Below, piece by piece: positions 1-5,702 of a stretch of 32,554 bases of DNA; the stretch's first letter is position 1; every line of letters starts with the position of its first letter. The notes beneath the pieces are model-generated. The model was not told the DNA's origin. It did not search any database and saw nothing but the letters and a program-made list of their open reading frames with translations. The stretch lies in the IMG/VR virus record IMGVR_UViG_3300020469_000153, positions 1 to 32,554 of that record. One strand, given 5' to 3'. The position numbers and the translations under genes are program-made. This DNA is from a virus.

Positions 1-2
1 CT

Positions 3-74
3 ACTTTAAATAATCTCTTACTCCAACATTTAAATACCGGGGGTTATGAGTTCGATATTAAAATATACTTTTAA
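3..74 (+). CDS. 3' end of an upstream gene (partial)
   Basis: An open frame enters from the left edge and stops at TAA 72-74, giving about 23 residues that end in GGYEFDIKIYF. The composition looks protein-like, and the stop lies just before the first promoter cassette, the same layout seen at the next genes. It is too short to identify, and the frame could be open by chance. Confidence 0.4.
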   Translation, partial: TLNNLLLQHLNTGGYEFDIKIYF

Positions 75-90
75 CTACCCAAAAAAAAAA

Positions 91-160
91 GTTGCCTTTC
101 ATTAGGCTTCTTCTTATCTTTAAGTAAGTTAATTAAGAATAAAAATAAAGGTTATAAATT
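91..160 (+). promoter_or_regulatory. Promoter-leader cassette, copy 1
   Basis: TTG at 92-94 and TATCTTTA at 115-122 are separated by 20 bases, which fits the Bacteroidetes -33 TTG / -7 TAnnTTTG promoter. A run of ten A (81-90) lies just upstream. Downstream comes the shared leader TAAGTAAGTTAATTAAG, then AATAA and AAAGG (147-151), nine bases before the start codon at 161. Four more copies follow before position 2032. Confidence 0.75.
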
Positions 161-445
161 ATGGAAATTAGATCTAAAGAAGAATGGGGTAATTGCCGAT
201 TACTTAGAACTCAGATGGATGTTGAGGAACTAGGAACGGTAGAAATACTTGAAGTAATTCAGTATATAAAAGAAGATGCCTGGGGCGATCCTTACGAGGC
301 TGTCGTTTCTAGTAATATACTTTTTCCTAATATGGGAGCGATAAATACTGTAGAAGAAAAAGAATTCTGGATGGATAAAATATATAAATTCCTGAATAAA
401 GAATTACCGAATAGATATATAAAACCGATATGGGAGGTAGCGTAA
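161..445 (+). CDS. Small hypothetical early protein (94 aa)
   Basis: I do not recognise this protein. It is a soluble, mildly acidic polypeptide of 94 residues rich in Glu, Ile and aromatic residues, with no signal peptide or membrane segment. Its start follows promoter cassette 1 with AAAGG nine bases upstream. Its TAA stop overlaps the next start codon by one base (TAATG), so the two genes are probably translationally coupled. Position and promoter suggest an early accessory gene acting on the host, but nothing in the sequence gives a function. Confidence 0.75.
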   Translation: MEIRSKEEWGNCRLLRTQMDVEELGTVEILEVIQYIKEDAWGDPYEAVVSSNILFPNMGAINTVEEKEFWMDKIYKFLNKELPNRYIKPIWEVA

Positions 446-747
446 TGGTAACCGTAACTGAAAATAAAATAACGATAATAGACGATATAACCTTCGAAAC
501 CGTAGCCGGAGGAACTCATTATTACTTAGGTCAGTACCTGAAGGATTATCAAGCTTCAGTAACCCGAATAATGAGAGATGTAGGTGGACGGTATTGTCTA
601 GAATTAACCGGTCGAGGGCTAGACGTCTTTGTCATTTATATAGATGCTGAAGGTAAGCCGATTGAAGATGACGATCATGCCATCAGTGACGTTCCTCCTA
701 GAATGATTATTGATGGAGAGGAATGGGAAAAAGAAATGGGACGATAG
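445..747 (+). CDS. Small hypothetical early protein (100 aa)
   Basis: This is an unrecognised 100-residue soluble protein, acidic in its C-terminal half (IEDDDHAIS, DGEEWEKEMGR). An in-frame ATG at 430 is possible, but I chose 445 because it forms a TAATG junction with the preceding stop and has GGGAGG a few bases upstream. It shares promoter cassette 1 with the preceding gene. Its TAG stop (745-747) directly abuts the TTG of the next promoter, so gene end and promoter are packed without a gap. Confidence 0.75.
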   Translation: MVTVTENKITIIDDITFETVAGGTHYYLGQYLKDYQASVTRIMRDVGGRYCLELTGRGLDVFVIYIDAEGKPIEDDDHAISDVPPRMIIDGEEWEKEMGR

Positions 748-814
748 TTGCCTTTCTGATTCCTAGTTCATATATTTAAGTAAGTTAATTAAGAATAAAA
801 TAAAGGTTATAATT
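748..814 (+). promoter_or_regulatory. Promoter-leader cassette, copy 2
   Basis: TTG at 748-750 is followed by a 20-base spacer and TATATTTA at 771-778, then the conserved leader with TTAATTAAG and AAAGG before ATG 815. The -33 box begins with GTTGCCTTTC, identical to copy 1 over ten bases although the spacer sequence differs. It begins immediately after the TAG stop of the preceding gene. Confidence 0.8.
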
Positions 815-1168
815 ATGGAAAGAACTGAAATAGAAGTAATACGAGATAAAGAGCAAGCTAGAAATGCGACTCATATGTCCGGTTTTAGAACCTACCTAGG
901 GGGTATGATATCGTATAGAGATTTAGTAGATACGTTTGGTGAACCTACTTATACTCCGGAAGATAGCGGGGATGGTAAAGTAAATTATGAATGGACTTTC
1001 TACTTTGATGGCGACTACTTTACGATATATGATTGGAAGACTTATGATGCAGATTATACTCGAGAGGAGTATACGAATTGGCATGTAGGTGGAAAAGCAG
1101 GAGTGCTTATGACTGATGCTTTTGTAACGAATGTATTAGAAGAAATACGATTGGCGATATTTAGTTAG
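815..1168 (+). CDS. Small hypothetical early protein (117 aa)
   Basis: I do not recognise a family with certainty. The 117-residue protein has a central region rich in Asp, Tyr and Trp (residues about 45-85, with YEWTFYFDG, FTIYDWKTYD and NWHVGG) that suggests a small beta-rich fold. Its layout resembles phage proteins that take part of their fold from a DNA-damage or immune-evasion module, but that is only an impression. It has its own promoter cassette (copy 2) and overlaps the next gene by one base (TAGTG). Confidence 0.75.
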   Translation: MERTEIEVIRDKEQARNATHMSGFRTYLGGMISYRDLVDTFGEPTYTPEDSGDGKVNYEWTFYFDGDYFTIYDWKTYDADYTREEYTNWHVGGKAGVLMTDAFVTNVLEEIRLAIFS

Positions 1169-1362
1169 TGATTGAAATATTTGCTAATGTAGTCAGGTGG
1201 GGGTGGTTTACTTATACCCTTATCCTGGCTCTATCTTCTGATTTATCTTTAGGTCAGTTGATCGTAGGAATTGTAATGGTAGGTTATATTGGAGGTTGGA
1301 TGTGGTGGGTTGTTGCTACTATAACTCTCTCTTTCCTATCTGGATTTTTTTTGAATGATTAG
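1168..1362 (+). CDS. Small membrane protein, GTG start (64 aa)
   Basis: This 64-residue protein has two hydrophobic stretches (about residues 10-26 and 30-58), including the Trp-rich segment GGWMWWVVATITLSF, so it probably spans the inner membrane twice. It starts with GTG, which overlaps the preceding TAG stop by one base and indicates coupled translation. There is no enzymatic motif. Small two-helix membrane proteins of this kind in early phage regions can act on the host envelope, but no function can be assigned. Its TAG stop directly abuts the -33 box of cassette 3. Confidence 0.65.
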   Translation: MIEIFANVVRWGWFTYTLILALSSDLSLGQLIVGIVMVGYIGGWMWWVVATITLSFLSGFFLND

Positions 1363-1425
1363 TTGCTTCTTATTTCAATCGTTCATATATTTAAGTAAGT
1401 TAATTAAGAATAAATAAAGGTTATT
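1363..1425 (+). promoter_or_regulatory. Promoter-leader cassette, copy 3
   Basis: TTG at 1363-1365, a 20-base spacer and TATATTTA at 1386-1393 are followed by the shared leader TAAGTAAGTTAATTAAG and AAAGG, five bases before ATG 1426. It starts immediately after the TAG stop of the preceding gene. Confidence 0.8.
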
Positions 1426-1581
1426 ATGTATAGTTTAGACTGCCCGTATTACAATGAAGAATGGAACTCATTGAATGAATTGATTGATGATGTTGTATCA
1501 TCTGGAATGGATCCGAATTATGAGATCACATTAAATGGACATGGAACGGGAGAAACTTTATTTGAAATAATGCCAATTTAG
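1426..1581 (+). CDS. Small hypothetical early protein (51 aa)
   Basis: This 51-residue protein begins MYSLDCPYYNEEWNSLN and ends GETLFEIMPI. It falls below usual length cutoffs, but promoter cassette 3 with AAAGG lies directly upstream, and cassette 4 begins two bases after its TAG stop. That placement between two cassettes is the main reason to call it. It is acidic and soluble, with no recognised domain. Confidence 0.65.
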   Translation: MYSLDCPYYNEEWNSLNELIDDVVSSGMDPNYEITLNGHGTGETLFEIMPI

Positions 1582-1583
1582 AG

Positions 1584-1648
1584 TTGCCTCTTATCATTCT
1601 AGTCACTATATTTAAGTAAGTTAATTAAGAATAAAAATAAAGGTTATT
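1584..1648 (+). promoter_or_regulatory. Promoter-leader cassette, copy 4
   Basis: TTG at 1584-1586 and TATATTTA at 1607-1614 are again 20 bases apart. The shared leader with TTAATTAAG and AAAGG runs to ATG 1649. The -33 box keeps the extended form GTTGCCT. Confidence 0.8.
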
Positions 1649-1735
1649 ATGAAGAAAAAAGAAAAAATATATCTACTCGCAATAGGAGCTTTAATGCTGC
1701 TTTACTTCTGGATCGATACCCCATTAGGAGTTTAA
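1649..1735 (+). CDS. Very small membrane peptide (28 aa)
   Basis: A 28-residue frame starts MKKKEKIYLL and is hydrophobic through residues 7-23 (YLLAIGALMLLYFW), a classic positively charged N-terminus plus a single transmembrane helix. It is the first start codon after cassette 4, at the same distance from the leader as in copy 3. The next gene starts two bases after its stop. It may be a membrane peptide in its own right or a leader peptide that delivers ribosomes to the downstream gene. Confidence 0.55.
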   Translation: MKKKEKIYLLAIGALMLLYFWIDTPLGV

Positions 1736-1737
1736 TT

Positions 1738-1971
1738 ATGACTATCTCAGAAATAATGGAAGAACTAAACGAAGCAATAGCGTTAGTAGAAGAAGCAAAA
1801 GCCAAAGTAGATTCAGCAGCAAGGGCAGCAGGATGTTACAGTCATTATACTGCTTACGGCCGATACGGATTCGATACCTTACTTGGTAATGGTAATCGAT
1901 ATGATGCTAGCTTATTCGATATGATGAATGATCTAGAAATGGAAGAAGAAGAAGAAGAGGCTGGCTATTAA
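1738..1971 (+). CDS. Small acidic helical protein (77 aa)
   Basis: This 77-residue protein has a heptad-like N-terminal helix (residues 1-32, rich in Glu, Ala and Lys) and a C-terminal run of glutamates (MEEEEEEAGY). The middle holds Tyr and Gly (HYTAYGRYGFD). The composition suggests a small coiled-coil or adaptor protein; no family is recognised. It shares promoter cassette 4 with the 28-residue peptide and starts two bases after its stop, so the pair is probably coupled. Confidence 0.65.
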   Translation: MTISEIMEELNEAIALVEEAKAKVDSAARAAGCYSHYTAYGRYGFDTLLGNGNRYDASLFDMMNDLEMEEEEEEAGY

Positions 1972-1980
1972 GTAAGCTAG

Positions 1981-2031
1981 TTCATATATTTAAGTAAGTT
2001 AATTAAGAATAATAAAATAAAGGTAATAAAT
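1981..2031 (+). promoter_or_regulatory. Promoter-leader cassette, copy 5 (no clear -33 box)
   Basis: TATATTTA at 1985-1992 and the shared leader TAAGTAAGTTAATTAAG with AAAGG precede ATG 2032. Twenty bases upstream of the -7 box there is TGG (1962-1964) instead of TTG, and the GTTGCCT block is absent because this stretch is still coding. This copy may be weaker or rely on the leader part. Confidence 0.65.
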
Positions 2032-2862
2032 ATGAGTACAGATTTAACGTTTCTAACCACTGACGAAATAAAAGATCAAGCACCGGTAATCTTTGCCGGC
2101 GGACCTACTAGAGAGGTCTCTGAAAGATATGTGTATGCTGATACGCCTACTATCATTAACGATATGGATAAGTTGGGATGGAAGGTAAGACAGGTAGGCC
2201 AGCGTAAGGCTAGAAAAGAAGCTACCTCCTTTAGTCCTCACTTCGTAAGATTTGCTAACCCGGACTATCGTATCAAAGGTAATGGTGGCGACTATAGCTT
2301 CCCAGAAGTAGTAATGAAGAATAGGTATGATGGACTAGGAGCTGTAGAGTTCATGGCCGGAGTATTTAGACTTGTATGTGCCAATGGAATGGTTATCTCT
2401 ACTGAGTCATTCGGAGAGATGAAACTTAATCATAGAGGGTATAGCTTTGAAGAGATGAGAAAGCTTGTAGGAGATAGAGTTGTAAGTATCGAAGAGCAGG
2501 TCGAAGTAATGAATGCTATGAAGGATACTAACTTAATAAAAGAGCAGCAAAGAGAGCTAGCTATGAAAGGACTAATGATTAGAGGTCAAGTAAGTAAGAA
2601 AGAAGAAGGTAAGTTTAGAGGTAAAGTTGACTTACTAACTCTAGATGAAATATTAGCTCCGGTAAGATCTGAAGATGAAGGAACCGATCTATGGAATACC
2701 TTTAATGTAGTACAAGAGAAAATGATACATGGAGGCTTTCATACCCAGCTAGGCATAGATACCAAAGTAAGAAAGGTAAGAGCTATTAAGTCCTTTGAAC
2801 AAGATATAAATTTGAATAAGGCTTTATTTGAAGAAGCTAAAGTCTTAATGGAGTATTCTTAA
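2032..2862 (+). CDS. DUF932-like phage/plasmid protein (276 aa)
   Basis: This resembles the DUF932 (phage/plasmid-like protein) family. Diagnostic parts are the central YDGLGAVEFMAGVFRLVCANG segment (about residues 98-119), where the family carries a similar F-R-x-V-C-x-N-G motif, and the preceding FPEVVMKNRYDG. The family is common in phages and plasmids and its biochemical role is unresolved. The C-terminal half is helical and charged, with no zinc or nuclease motif visible. It is the last gene of the rightward early run, driven by cassette 5, and is followed 10 bases later by a strong hairpin terminator. Confidence 0.75.
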   Translation: MSTDLTFLTTDEIKDQAPVIFAGGPTREVSERYVYADTPTIINDMDKLGWKVRQVGQRKARKEATSFSPHFVRFANPDYRIKGNGGDYSFPEVVMKNRYDGLGAVEFMAGVFRLVCANGMVISTESFGEMKLNHRGYSFEEMRKLVGDRVVSIEEQVEVMNAMKDTNLIKEQQRELAMKGLMIRGQVSKKEEGKFRGKVDLLTLDEILAPVRSEDEGTDLWNTFNVVQEKMIHGGFHTQLGIDTKVRKVRAIKSFEQDINLNKALFEEAKVLMEYS

Positions 2863-2871
2863 TTAACAATG

Positions 2872-2904
2872 GTAGTGAGGGTTGATAGCCCTCCTACTCT
2901 TTTC
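2872..2904 (+). terminator. Intrinsic terminator of the rightward early unit
   Basis: GTAG (2872-2875) pairs with CTAC (2894-2897) and GAGGGTT (2877-2883) pairs with AGCCCTC (2887-2893) including one G-T wobble. This gives an 11-pair stem with a single bulged T (2876) and a three-base loop, followed by TCTTTTC. The T-tract is short but the stem is strong, and it sits 10 bases after the stop of the last rightward gene. Confidence 0.7.
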
Positions 2905-3062
2905 TATGGAAGGCGTAATGACGTCAAGGTGATGGCAGGCTTACGGCAGGGTGACAGAAAGTTGATAGTTAATTTCCCTAACAGTTTCCTAGCACCTGTT
3001 TCCGGAGCTATATAGAGATACATAATTCTCATAGATTTTAGAGATATAGGTCATATATATGT
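2905..3062. other. GC-richer gene-poor segment between convergent units
   Basis: About 160 bases without a convincing gene. The part 2905-3010 is clearly richer in G and C than the surrounding DNA. It carries GGCAGG twice (2934-2939, 2945-2950) and GTTGATAG at 2961-2968, a second copy of the octamer in the terminator (2881-2888). A 42-codon frame on the minus strand (2904-3032, starting MRIMYLYIAPETGARK) exists but is weakly protein-like at its end. A structured RNA, replication-associated site or antisense transcript are alternatives. Confidence 0.35.
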
Positions 3063-3179
3063 TTATAAAGGCTTACCTTTCTTAAGATCTCTCTTATTCT
3101 TCCAATCATAATAAACTATACCTATTTTAATGAATAGGGTAATTAAAGCTTTAATAAGAAAAAACTTAGGTATCGGCAT
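3063..3179 (-). CDS. Small membrane protein (38 aa), second of a tandem pair
   Basis: This short frame begins MPIPKFFLIKALITLFIKIG, one hydrophobic helix, followed by a charged tail (YYDWKNKRDLKKGKPL). It has the same length and plan as the protein encoded just upstream: M-x-(L/I)-P start, hydrophobic middle, then YY, Lys/Asn-rich tail. The two frames overlap by 14 bases, and the shared plan makes chance unlikely. The region upstream of the start is very A-rich. It probably inserts in the inner membrane with the basic tail in the cytoplasm. Function unknown. Confidence 0.6.
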   Translation of the reverse strand: MPIPKFFLIKALITLFIKIGIVYYDWKNKRDLKKGKPL

Positions 3180-3282
3180 TTTTATCTAACTTTTTTTTAT
3201 TTTTTTTATTATAGTACCATATTACTACCTCAATTACTAAGTCGATAAGGAATCTTAAAGGGTAAATTACAGGTAATCGCAT
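3166..3282 (-). CDS. Small membrane protein (38 aa), first of a tandem pair
   Basis: This frame begins MRLPVIYPLRFLIDLVIEVV, a predicted single transmembrane helix, and ends with a basic Asn/Lys-rich tail (WYYNKKNKKKLDKNADT). A GAGAGAG purine stretch lies immediately upstream of its ATG and could act as a ribosome binding site. It lies 75 bases after the phosphoribosyltransferase stop on the same strand and overlaps the next 38-residue gene by 14 bases. The resemblance between the two proteins in length and layout suggests an old duplication. Confidence 0.6.
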   Translation of the reverse strand: MRLPVIYPLRFLIDLVIEVVIWYYNKKNKKKLDKNADT

Positions 3283-3357
3283 CTCTCTCTAACTTTTTGT
3301 GTATATTTGGTAAAGACTCGGGGAAATTTTTTTAGCAAATTTTTTTGTATATACGGT

Positions 3358-3774
3358 TTATACTATAGTTTCCATATTTTCTACAGCATGTATCTCATAT
3401 TCCCATGGAAATACAAGCCAATCGTCATATTTTATATGTTCTCCAATAAAATCAGGTTCAAATATAGTGCCCTGTCTTTCAAATAAGGTAGCCGTATGAA
3501 CATATGTGTAGTTGTTAATGGGATTATGTGCTCTTTCTACTACTTCTTTTAATGTATTACCTGAGTCTGATATGTCATCTACTATAAGGCTATAGTTTTT
3601 CAAGTTTTGAGTTAAAGGAATCCCTAGTTTATGTGATAAAAGCACGGCAGGAATGAGACCTCCGCGAGGAATCCCGTAAATATATTGTATATTCGGTGAA
3701 TCCGTATCAATTTTAACGGCAATATTGTGAATAAGACTGTCTATAGTGACCCAGTCAATGTCTTTCTTAGTCAT
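3358..3774 (-). CDS. Phosphoribosyltransferase (Gpt/xanthine PRTase-like)
   Basis: A type I phosphoribosyltransferase of 138 residues. The PRPP-binding loop is clear at residues 64-74 (IVDDISDSGNT), preceded by the family's N-terminal signature YGIPRGGLIPAVLLS (32-46). The C-terminal DDWLVFPWE (117-125) resembles xanthine-guanine phosphoribosyltransferases, which join a purine base to PRPP to make the nucleotide. It is shorter than bacterial Gpt (about 150 residues) but keeps the core. A salvage role in nucleotide supply during infection is the simplest reading; a changed substrate cannot be excluded. It lies in the leftward cluster, 12 bases downstream of the 64-residue gene. Confidence 0.85.
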   Translation of the reverse strand: MTKKDIDWVTIDSLIHNIAVKIDTDSPNIQYIYGIPRGGLIPAVLLSHKLGIPLTQNLKNYSLIVDDISDSGNTLKEVVERAHNPINNYTYVHTATLFERQGTIFEPDFIGEHIKYDDWLVFPWEYEIHAVENMETIV

Positions 3775-3786
3775 TTTAGAAGATTT

Positions 3787-3981
3787 TTAATTATGTTCTG
3801 TTCTTTTTTCATGTTCATCGATATAAATTCGCCAAAGAATAGGATGCATAGATAAGTTTCCTAGCATATTAGGAAAATGCTCAATAAAATCATCCCATTC
3901 ATACAACTCCTTAGGGTAACCGGCTAGTAGTTCGGTTTCTAAAGAGGAAGAGTAGAAGAGAATACTTTCATCGTAATCCAT
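3787..3981 (-). CDS. Small hypothetical protein (64 aa)
   Basis: This 64-residue acidic protein is unrecognised. It begins MDYDESILFYSSSLETELL and contains several aromatic residues (YEWDDFIEHFPN, HPILWRIYIDE). There is no membrane segment or metal motif. It sits between the 45-residue basic protein gene and the phosphoribosyltransferase gene on the same strand, 12 bases upstream of the latter, so it is probably co-transcribed with it. Confidence 0.6.
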   Translation of the reverse strand: MDYDESILFYSSSLETELLAGYPKELYEWDDFIEHFPNMLGNLSMHPILWRIYIDEHEKRTEHN

Positions 3982-4082
3982 AATGTTAAATAGTGAAGTC
4001 TAGCCCTAGTCTACATATTCCCAGTCTTGACCCTAAAAATTTCTTACCCTTAGAGCCATTACCGCCATAGTAAACCCCAGAC

Positions 4083-4220
4083 CTACCTACCTTGACCCCT
4101 ATAAGCCTTTTTGTAATTTTTTGATTGCTTATGATTAGATGTCTTATTCTTAGACACAACCCCGGGTCTTTTCTTCTTAGGGTTAACAAACCGGGTTGCA
4201 CCTGCTGTATTTCTTGCCAT
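4083..4220 (-). CDS. Small basic protein (45 aa), MARNTAG type
   Basis: This 45-residue, strongly basic protein begins MARNTAGATRFVNPKKKRPG, continues with a Ser/Lys/Asn-rich stretch and ends KNYKKAYRGQGR. The pattern (KKKRPGV, SKNKTS, SKNYKK.Y.GQG) matches, from memory, short conserved proteins of unknown role in other large marine phages. The basic composition suggests nucleic-acid binding. A longer 71-codon frame on the same strand (3986-4201) overlaps it in another reading frame; the low-complexity basic composition and the clean family-like ending favour this one. Confidence 0.65.
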   Translation of the reverse strand: MARNTAGATRFVNPKKKRPGVVSKNKTSNHKQSKNYKKAYRGQGR

Positions 4221-4366
4221 ATTACTTTGATATATTACTTCTGTTTAAGTTGATTGATTGGATTATAAGATTGTATAGATTTCAATTAGAATAGGGGAGA
4301 GAAGGTATTTGCCGACCGGTAGGGAAGGTAAAATTCTGCGCGAAAAAGCGCGGCGGCGCGTCTTTG
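4221..4366. other. Intergenic stretch with a GC-rich island
   Basis: No gene is visible here. The half near 4300-4366 is far richer in G and C than its surroundings, including CTGCGCGAAAAAGCGCGG, where GCGC flanks a six-base loop, and GGCGGCGCG just after. The island lies immediately after the stop of the 79-residue leftward gene. The stem is only four pairs, so it is a weak terminator candidate at best. The other half (4221-4300) is plain AT-rich DNA that must hold the upstream region of the 45-residue gene. Confidence 0.35.
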
Positions 4367-4606
4367 TTACTTATCTCTCGGCCCCCACACTGCTGCAAAA
4401 TCTTTATCCTCCTTTAGTCTTTTTTCAAAGGCTTTTCTTTCCATTGCCTCTTGGAGATCCCAAGTACAAGCTCTTTCGTAGAGGTTGTATGCTTCGTCCA
4501 TAAGGGTATGTACTTTAATTCCTTCGCTTTCTCCTTCGTCATCGTCGAATTCCCATGTATTCTGTTTGTATTCGCTTGGTGAATAATGTTCTTTCATATA
4601 GTCCAA
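4367..4606 (-). CDS. Small acidic hypothetical protein (79 aa)
   Basis: This 79-residue protein is unrecognised. It has an acidic N-terminal third (EFDDDEGESEG, residues 19-29) and a helical, charged C-terminal part (EAMERKAFEKRLKEDKDFAAVW). It starts 13 bases inside the upstream GIY-YIG-type gene, so the two are translationally coupled. A frame on the opposite strand is merely a shadow. It could be an accessory partner of the upstream protein, but the only support is the overlap. Confidence 0.65.
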   Translation of the reverse strand: MDYMKEHYSPSEYKQNTWEFDDDEGESEGIKVHTLMDEAYNLYERACTWDLQEAMERKAFEKRLKEDKDFAAVWGPRDK

Positions 4607-5118
4607 TCGTTTGCTTCAAGGTCTGCATGAAGTTTACTAATTGTTGTTACTACGTCTTCAAGTTTTGTGTAGAAAAACTCTCGTTCGTTGTTTACTCTGT
4701 CCTTCTTTAAGAACTTATGAGTGAGCCTTTCAAGCATTTCACCGTTAAGACATTGTTTGGCAAACTCTAACTTAAATGGAGTAGGTACCCCGGTACCTTT
4801 ATATAACTGCTCACTTCGTAGTTCTGGTGCGTTCTTAGTATATCCAATCTTTAGCATACCATTAAAAGACGGATTAGATAGTACATATACCCATTCTGAG
4901 CCTCTTCCAGGTTCAAACATGTGCTTGTTCTGTTCTCTATTTACGTAGTAAGTAACTTTTTCCCATCCTTCTTCCTGTAATTTAGGGTCTGGATGTGGAG
5001 TCAATGAGAAGTATCGTGCGTAGGATACATCTGGTGCTAGAGGATCTTCATCAACTGTATAAAGACCCCTTGCTTGTGCGTCTTCTTCTGTTATTATATC
5101 TAATCTTTTCGTAACCAT
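4594..5118 (-). CDS. T5orf172/GIY-YIG-type nuclease-like protein
   Basis: The C-terminal half (about residues 75-160) fits the T5orf172 (MUG113) branch of the GIY-YIG superfamily: WVYVLSNP (76-83) and KIGYTKN (90-96) replace the GIY and YIG strands, followed by Arg101, Thr/Pro-rich GVPTPFKLEFA, a histidine at 134 and REFFYTKLEDV. Such domains can cleave DNA, but many phage versions are uncharacterised. The N-terminal 70 residues are a separate, unrecognised segment. It is the first gene of the leftward cluster, with a candidate promoter 26 bases upstream of its start. Confidence 0.8.
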   Translation of the reverse strand: MVTKRLDIITEEDAQARGLYTVDEDPLAPDVSYARYFSLTPHPDPKLQEEGWEKVTYYVNREQNKHMFEPGRGSEWVYVLSNPSFNGMLKIGYTKNAPELRSEQLYKGTGVPTPFKLEFAKQCLNGEMLERLTHKFLKKDRVNNEREFFYTKLEDVVTTISKLHADLEANDWTI

Positions 5119-5143
5119 TTTTGTGTTTATTTAGCGTTTATAC

Positions 5144-5174
5144 GTAGTATAGTAATAAAAATATTAAACATCAA
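5144..5174 (-). promoter_or_regulatory. Candidate promoter of the leftward cluster
   Basis: Reading the minus strand, TTG (5174-5172) is followed by exactly 20 bases and TATACTAC (5151-5144). The spacing matches the rightward promoters, but the -7 box lacks the TTT of TAnnTTTG. The distance to the start codon at 5118 would leave a leader of about 20 bases. Confidence 0.3.
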
Positions 5175-5205
5175 CTTTTATTTAAGTAAAAAATTAACTA
5201 TATTT

Positions 5206-5649
5206 ATGTATATGAAGAAGATAAATCTTGATAATGTATTTGAGATCTTCAATCAAGGTGATGAACAGGTTTATGAACAAGCTGGAATGAAGTTCTTGAT
5301 GGAAGACGATACCGTTTTACTTAACACTGTTGTAAGGGGAATAGAGACCTATTGGAAACTAGATGATATGTACACTAATAAGTTTCCAGATCAATACGAG
5401 ACAGTTAGGAAAAAGGTTCAAAGAAAGTACTTTAATAAAATGTTTAAGTACTTAGTAAGGATAAATCTTAAAAAGCTTGAGCCTTTCTTCGATACAGTAG
5501 GTGATTTAGGTTATGGAACAGTAGAAAACTCCCTTAAAGAGTATAGAAATCATTTCGTTCTACTAGAGGAATACGAAAAATGTGCTAAGATTCAAAAAGT
5601 ACTCGACGTAGTGCAGAATCTATACTATCCAGAATTCGAATTAGTATAG
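5206..5649 (+). CDS. Hypothetical helical protein (147 aa)
   Basis: This 147-residue, mostly helical protein is unrecognised. Near the C-terminus it has EEYEKCAKIQKVLDVV (about residues 123-138), which loosely resembles the UVR motif found in UvrB/UvrC and McsA, a short protein-interaction helix pair; this is a weak match. Two starts are possible: ATG 5206 and ATG 5212 (MKKINLDN). The second stands in the context TATTTATNNNTATG shared with two other genes here and may be the true one. It opens the rightward half of the window, divergent from the leftward cluster. Its TAG stop abuts a promoter -33 box. Confidence 0.7.
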   Translation: MYMKKINLDNVFEIFNQGDEQVYEQAGMKFLMEDDTVLLNTVVRGIETYWKLDDMYTNKFPDQYETVRKKVQRKYFNKMFKYLVRINLKKLEPFFDTVGDLGYGTVENSLKEYRNHFVLLEEYEKCAKIQKVLDVVQNLYYPEFELV

Positions 5650-5680
5650 TTGCCTTTTGTTATTTTATTTCGTATTTTTC
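5650..5680 (+). promoter_or_regulatory. Bacteroidetes-type promoter without the shared leader
   Basis: TTG at 5650-5652 (within GTTGCCTTTT, like cassette copies 1 and 2) is separated by 20 bases from TATTTTTC at 5673-5680. The conserved TAAGTAAGTTAATTAAG leader of the early cassettes is missing; an AT repeat array follows instead. It would drive the 57-residue gene and the HD, sigma and downstream genes. Confidence 0.65.
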
Positions 5681-5702
5681 TTAAAGAGTTATTAGGTACT
5701 AG

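Noticed and set aside
292-519. Minus-strand frame of 75 codons across the first two early genes
   Set aside because: It is a shadow of the two rightward genes, which have promoters, ribosome binding sites and coupled starts.
2904-3032. 42-codon minus-strand frame starting MRIMYLYIAPETGARK
   Set aside because: The second half reads unlike a protein, and it falls in a GC-rich segment that could be RNA. It is described under the segment but not called as a gene.
3986-4201. 71-codon minus-strand frame
   Set aside because: It overlaps the basic 45-residue protein in another frame, and its first half reads as low-quality protein. The remainder is kept only as a possible frameshift extension.
4309-4503. 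64-codon plus-strand frame starting at the GC island
   Set aside because: It runs antisense to the 79-residue leftward gene and lacks a plausible start context.
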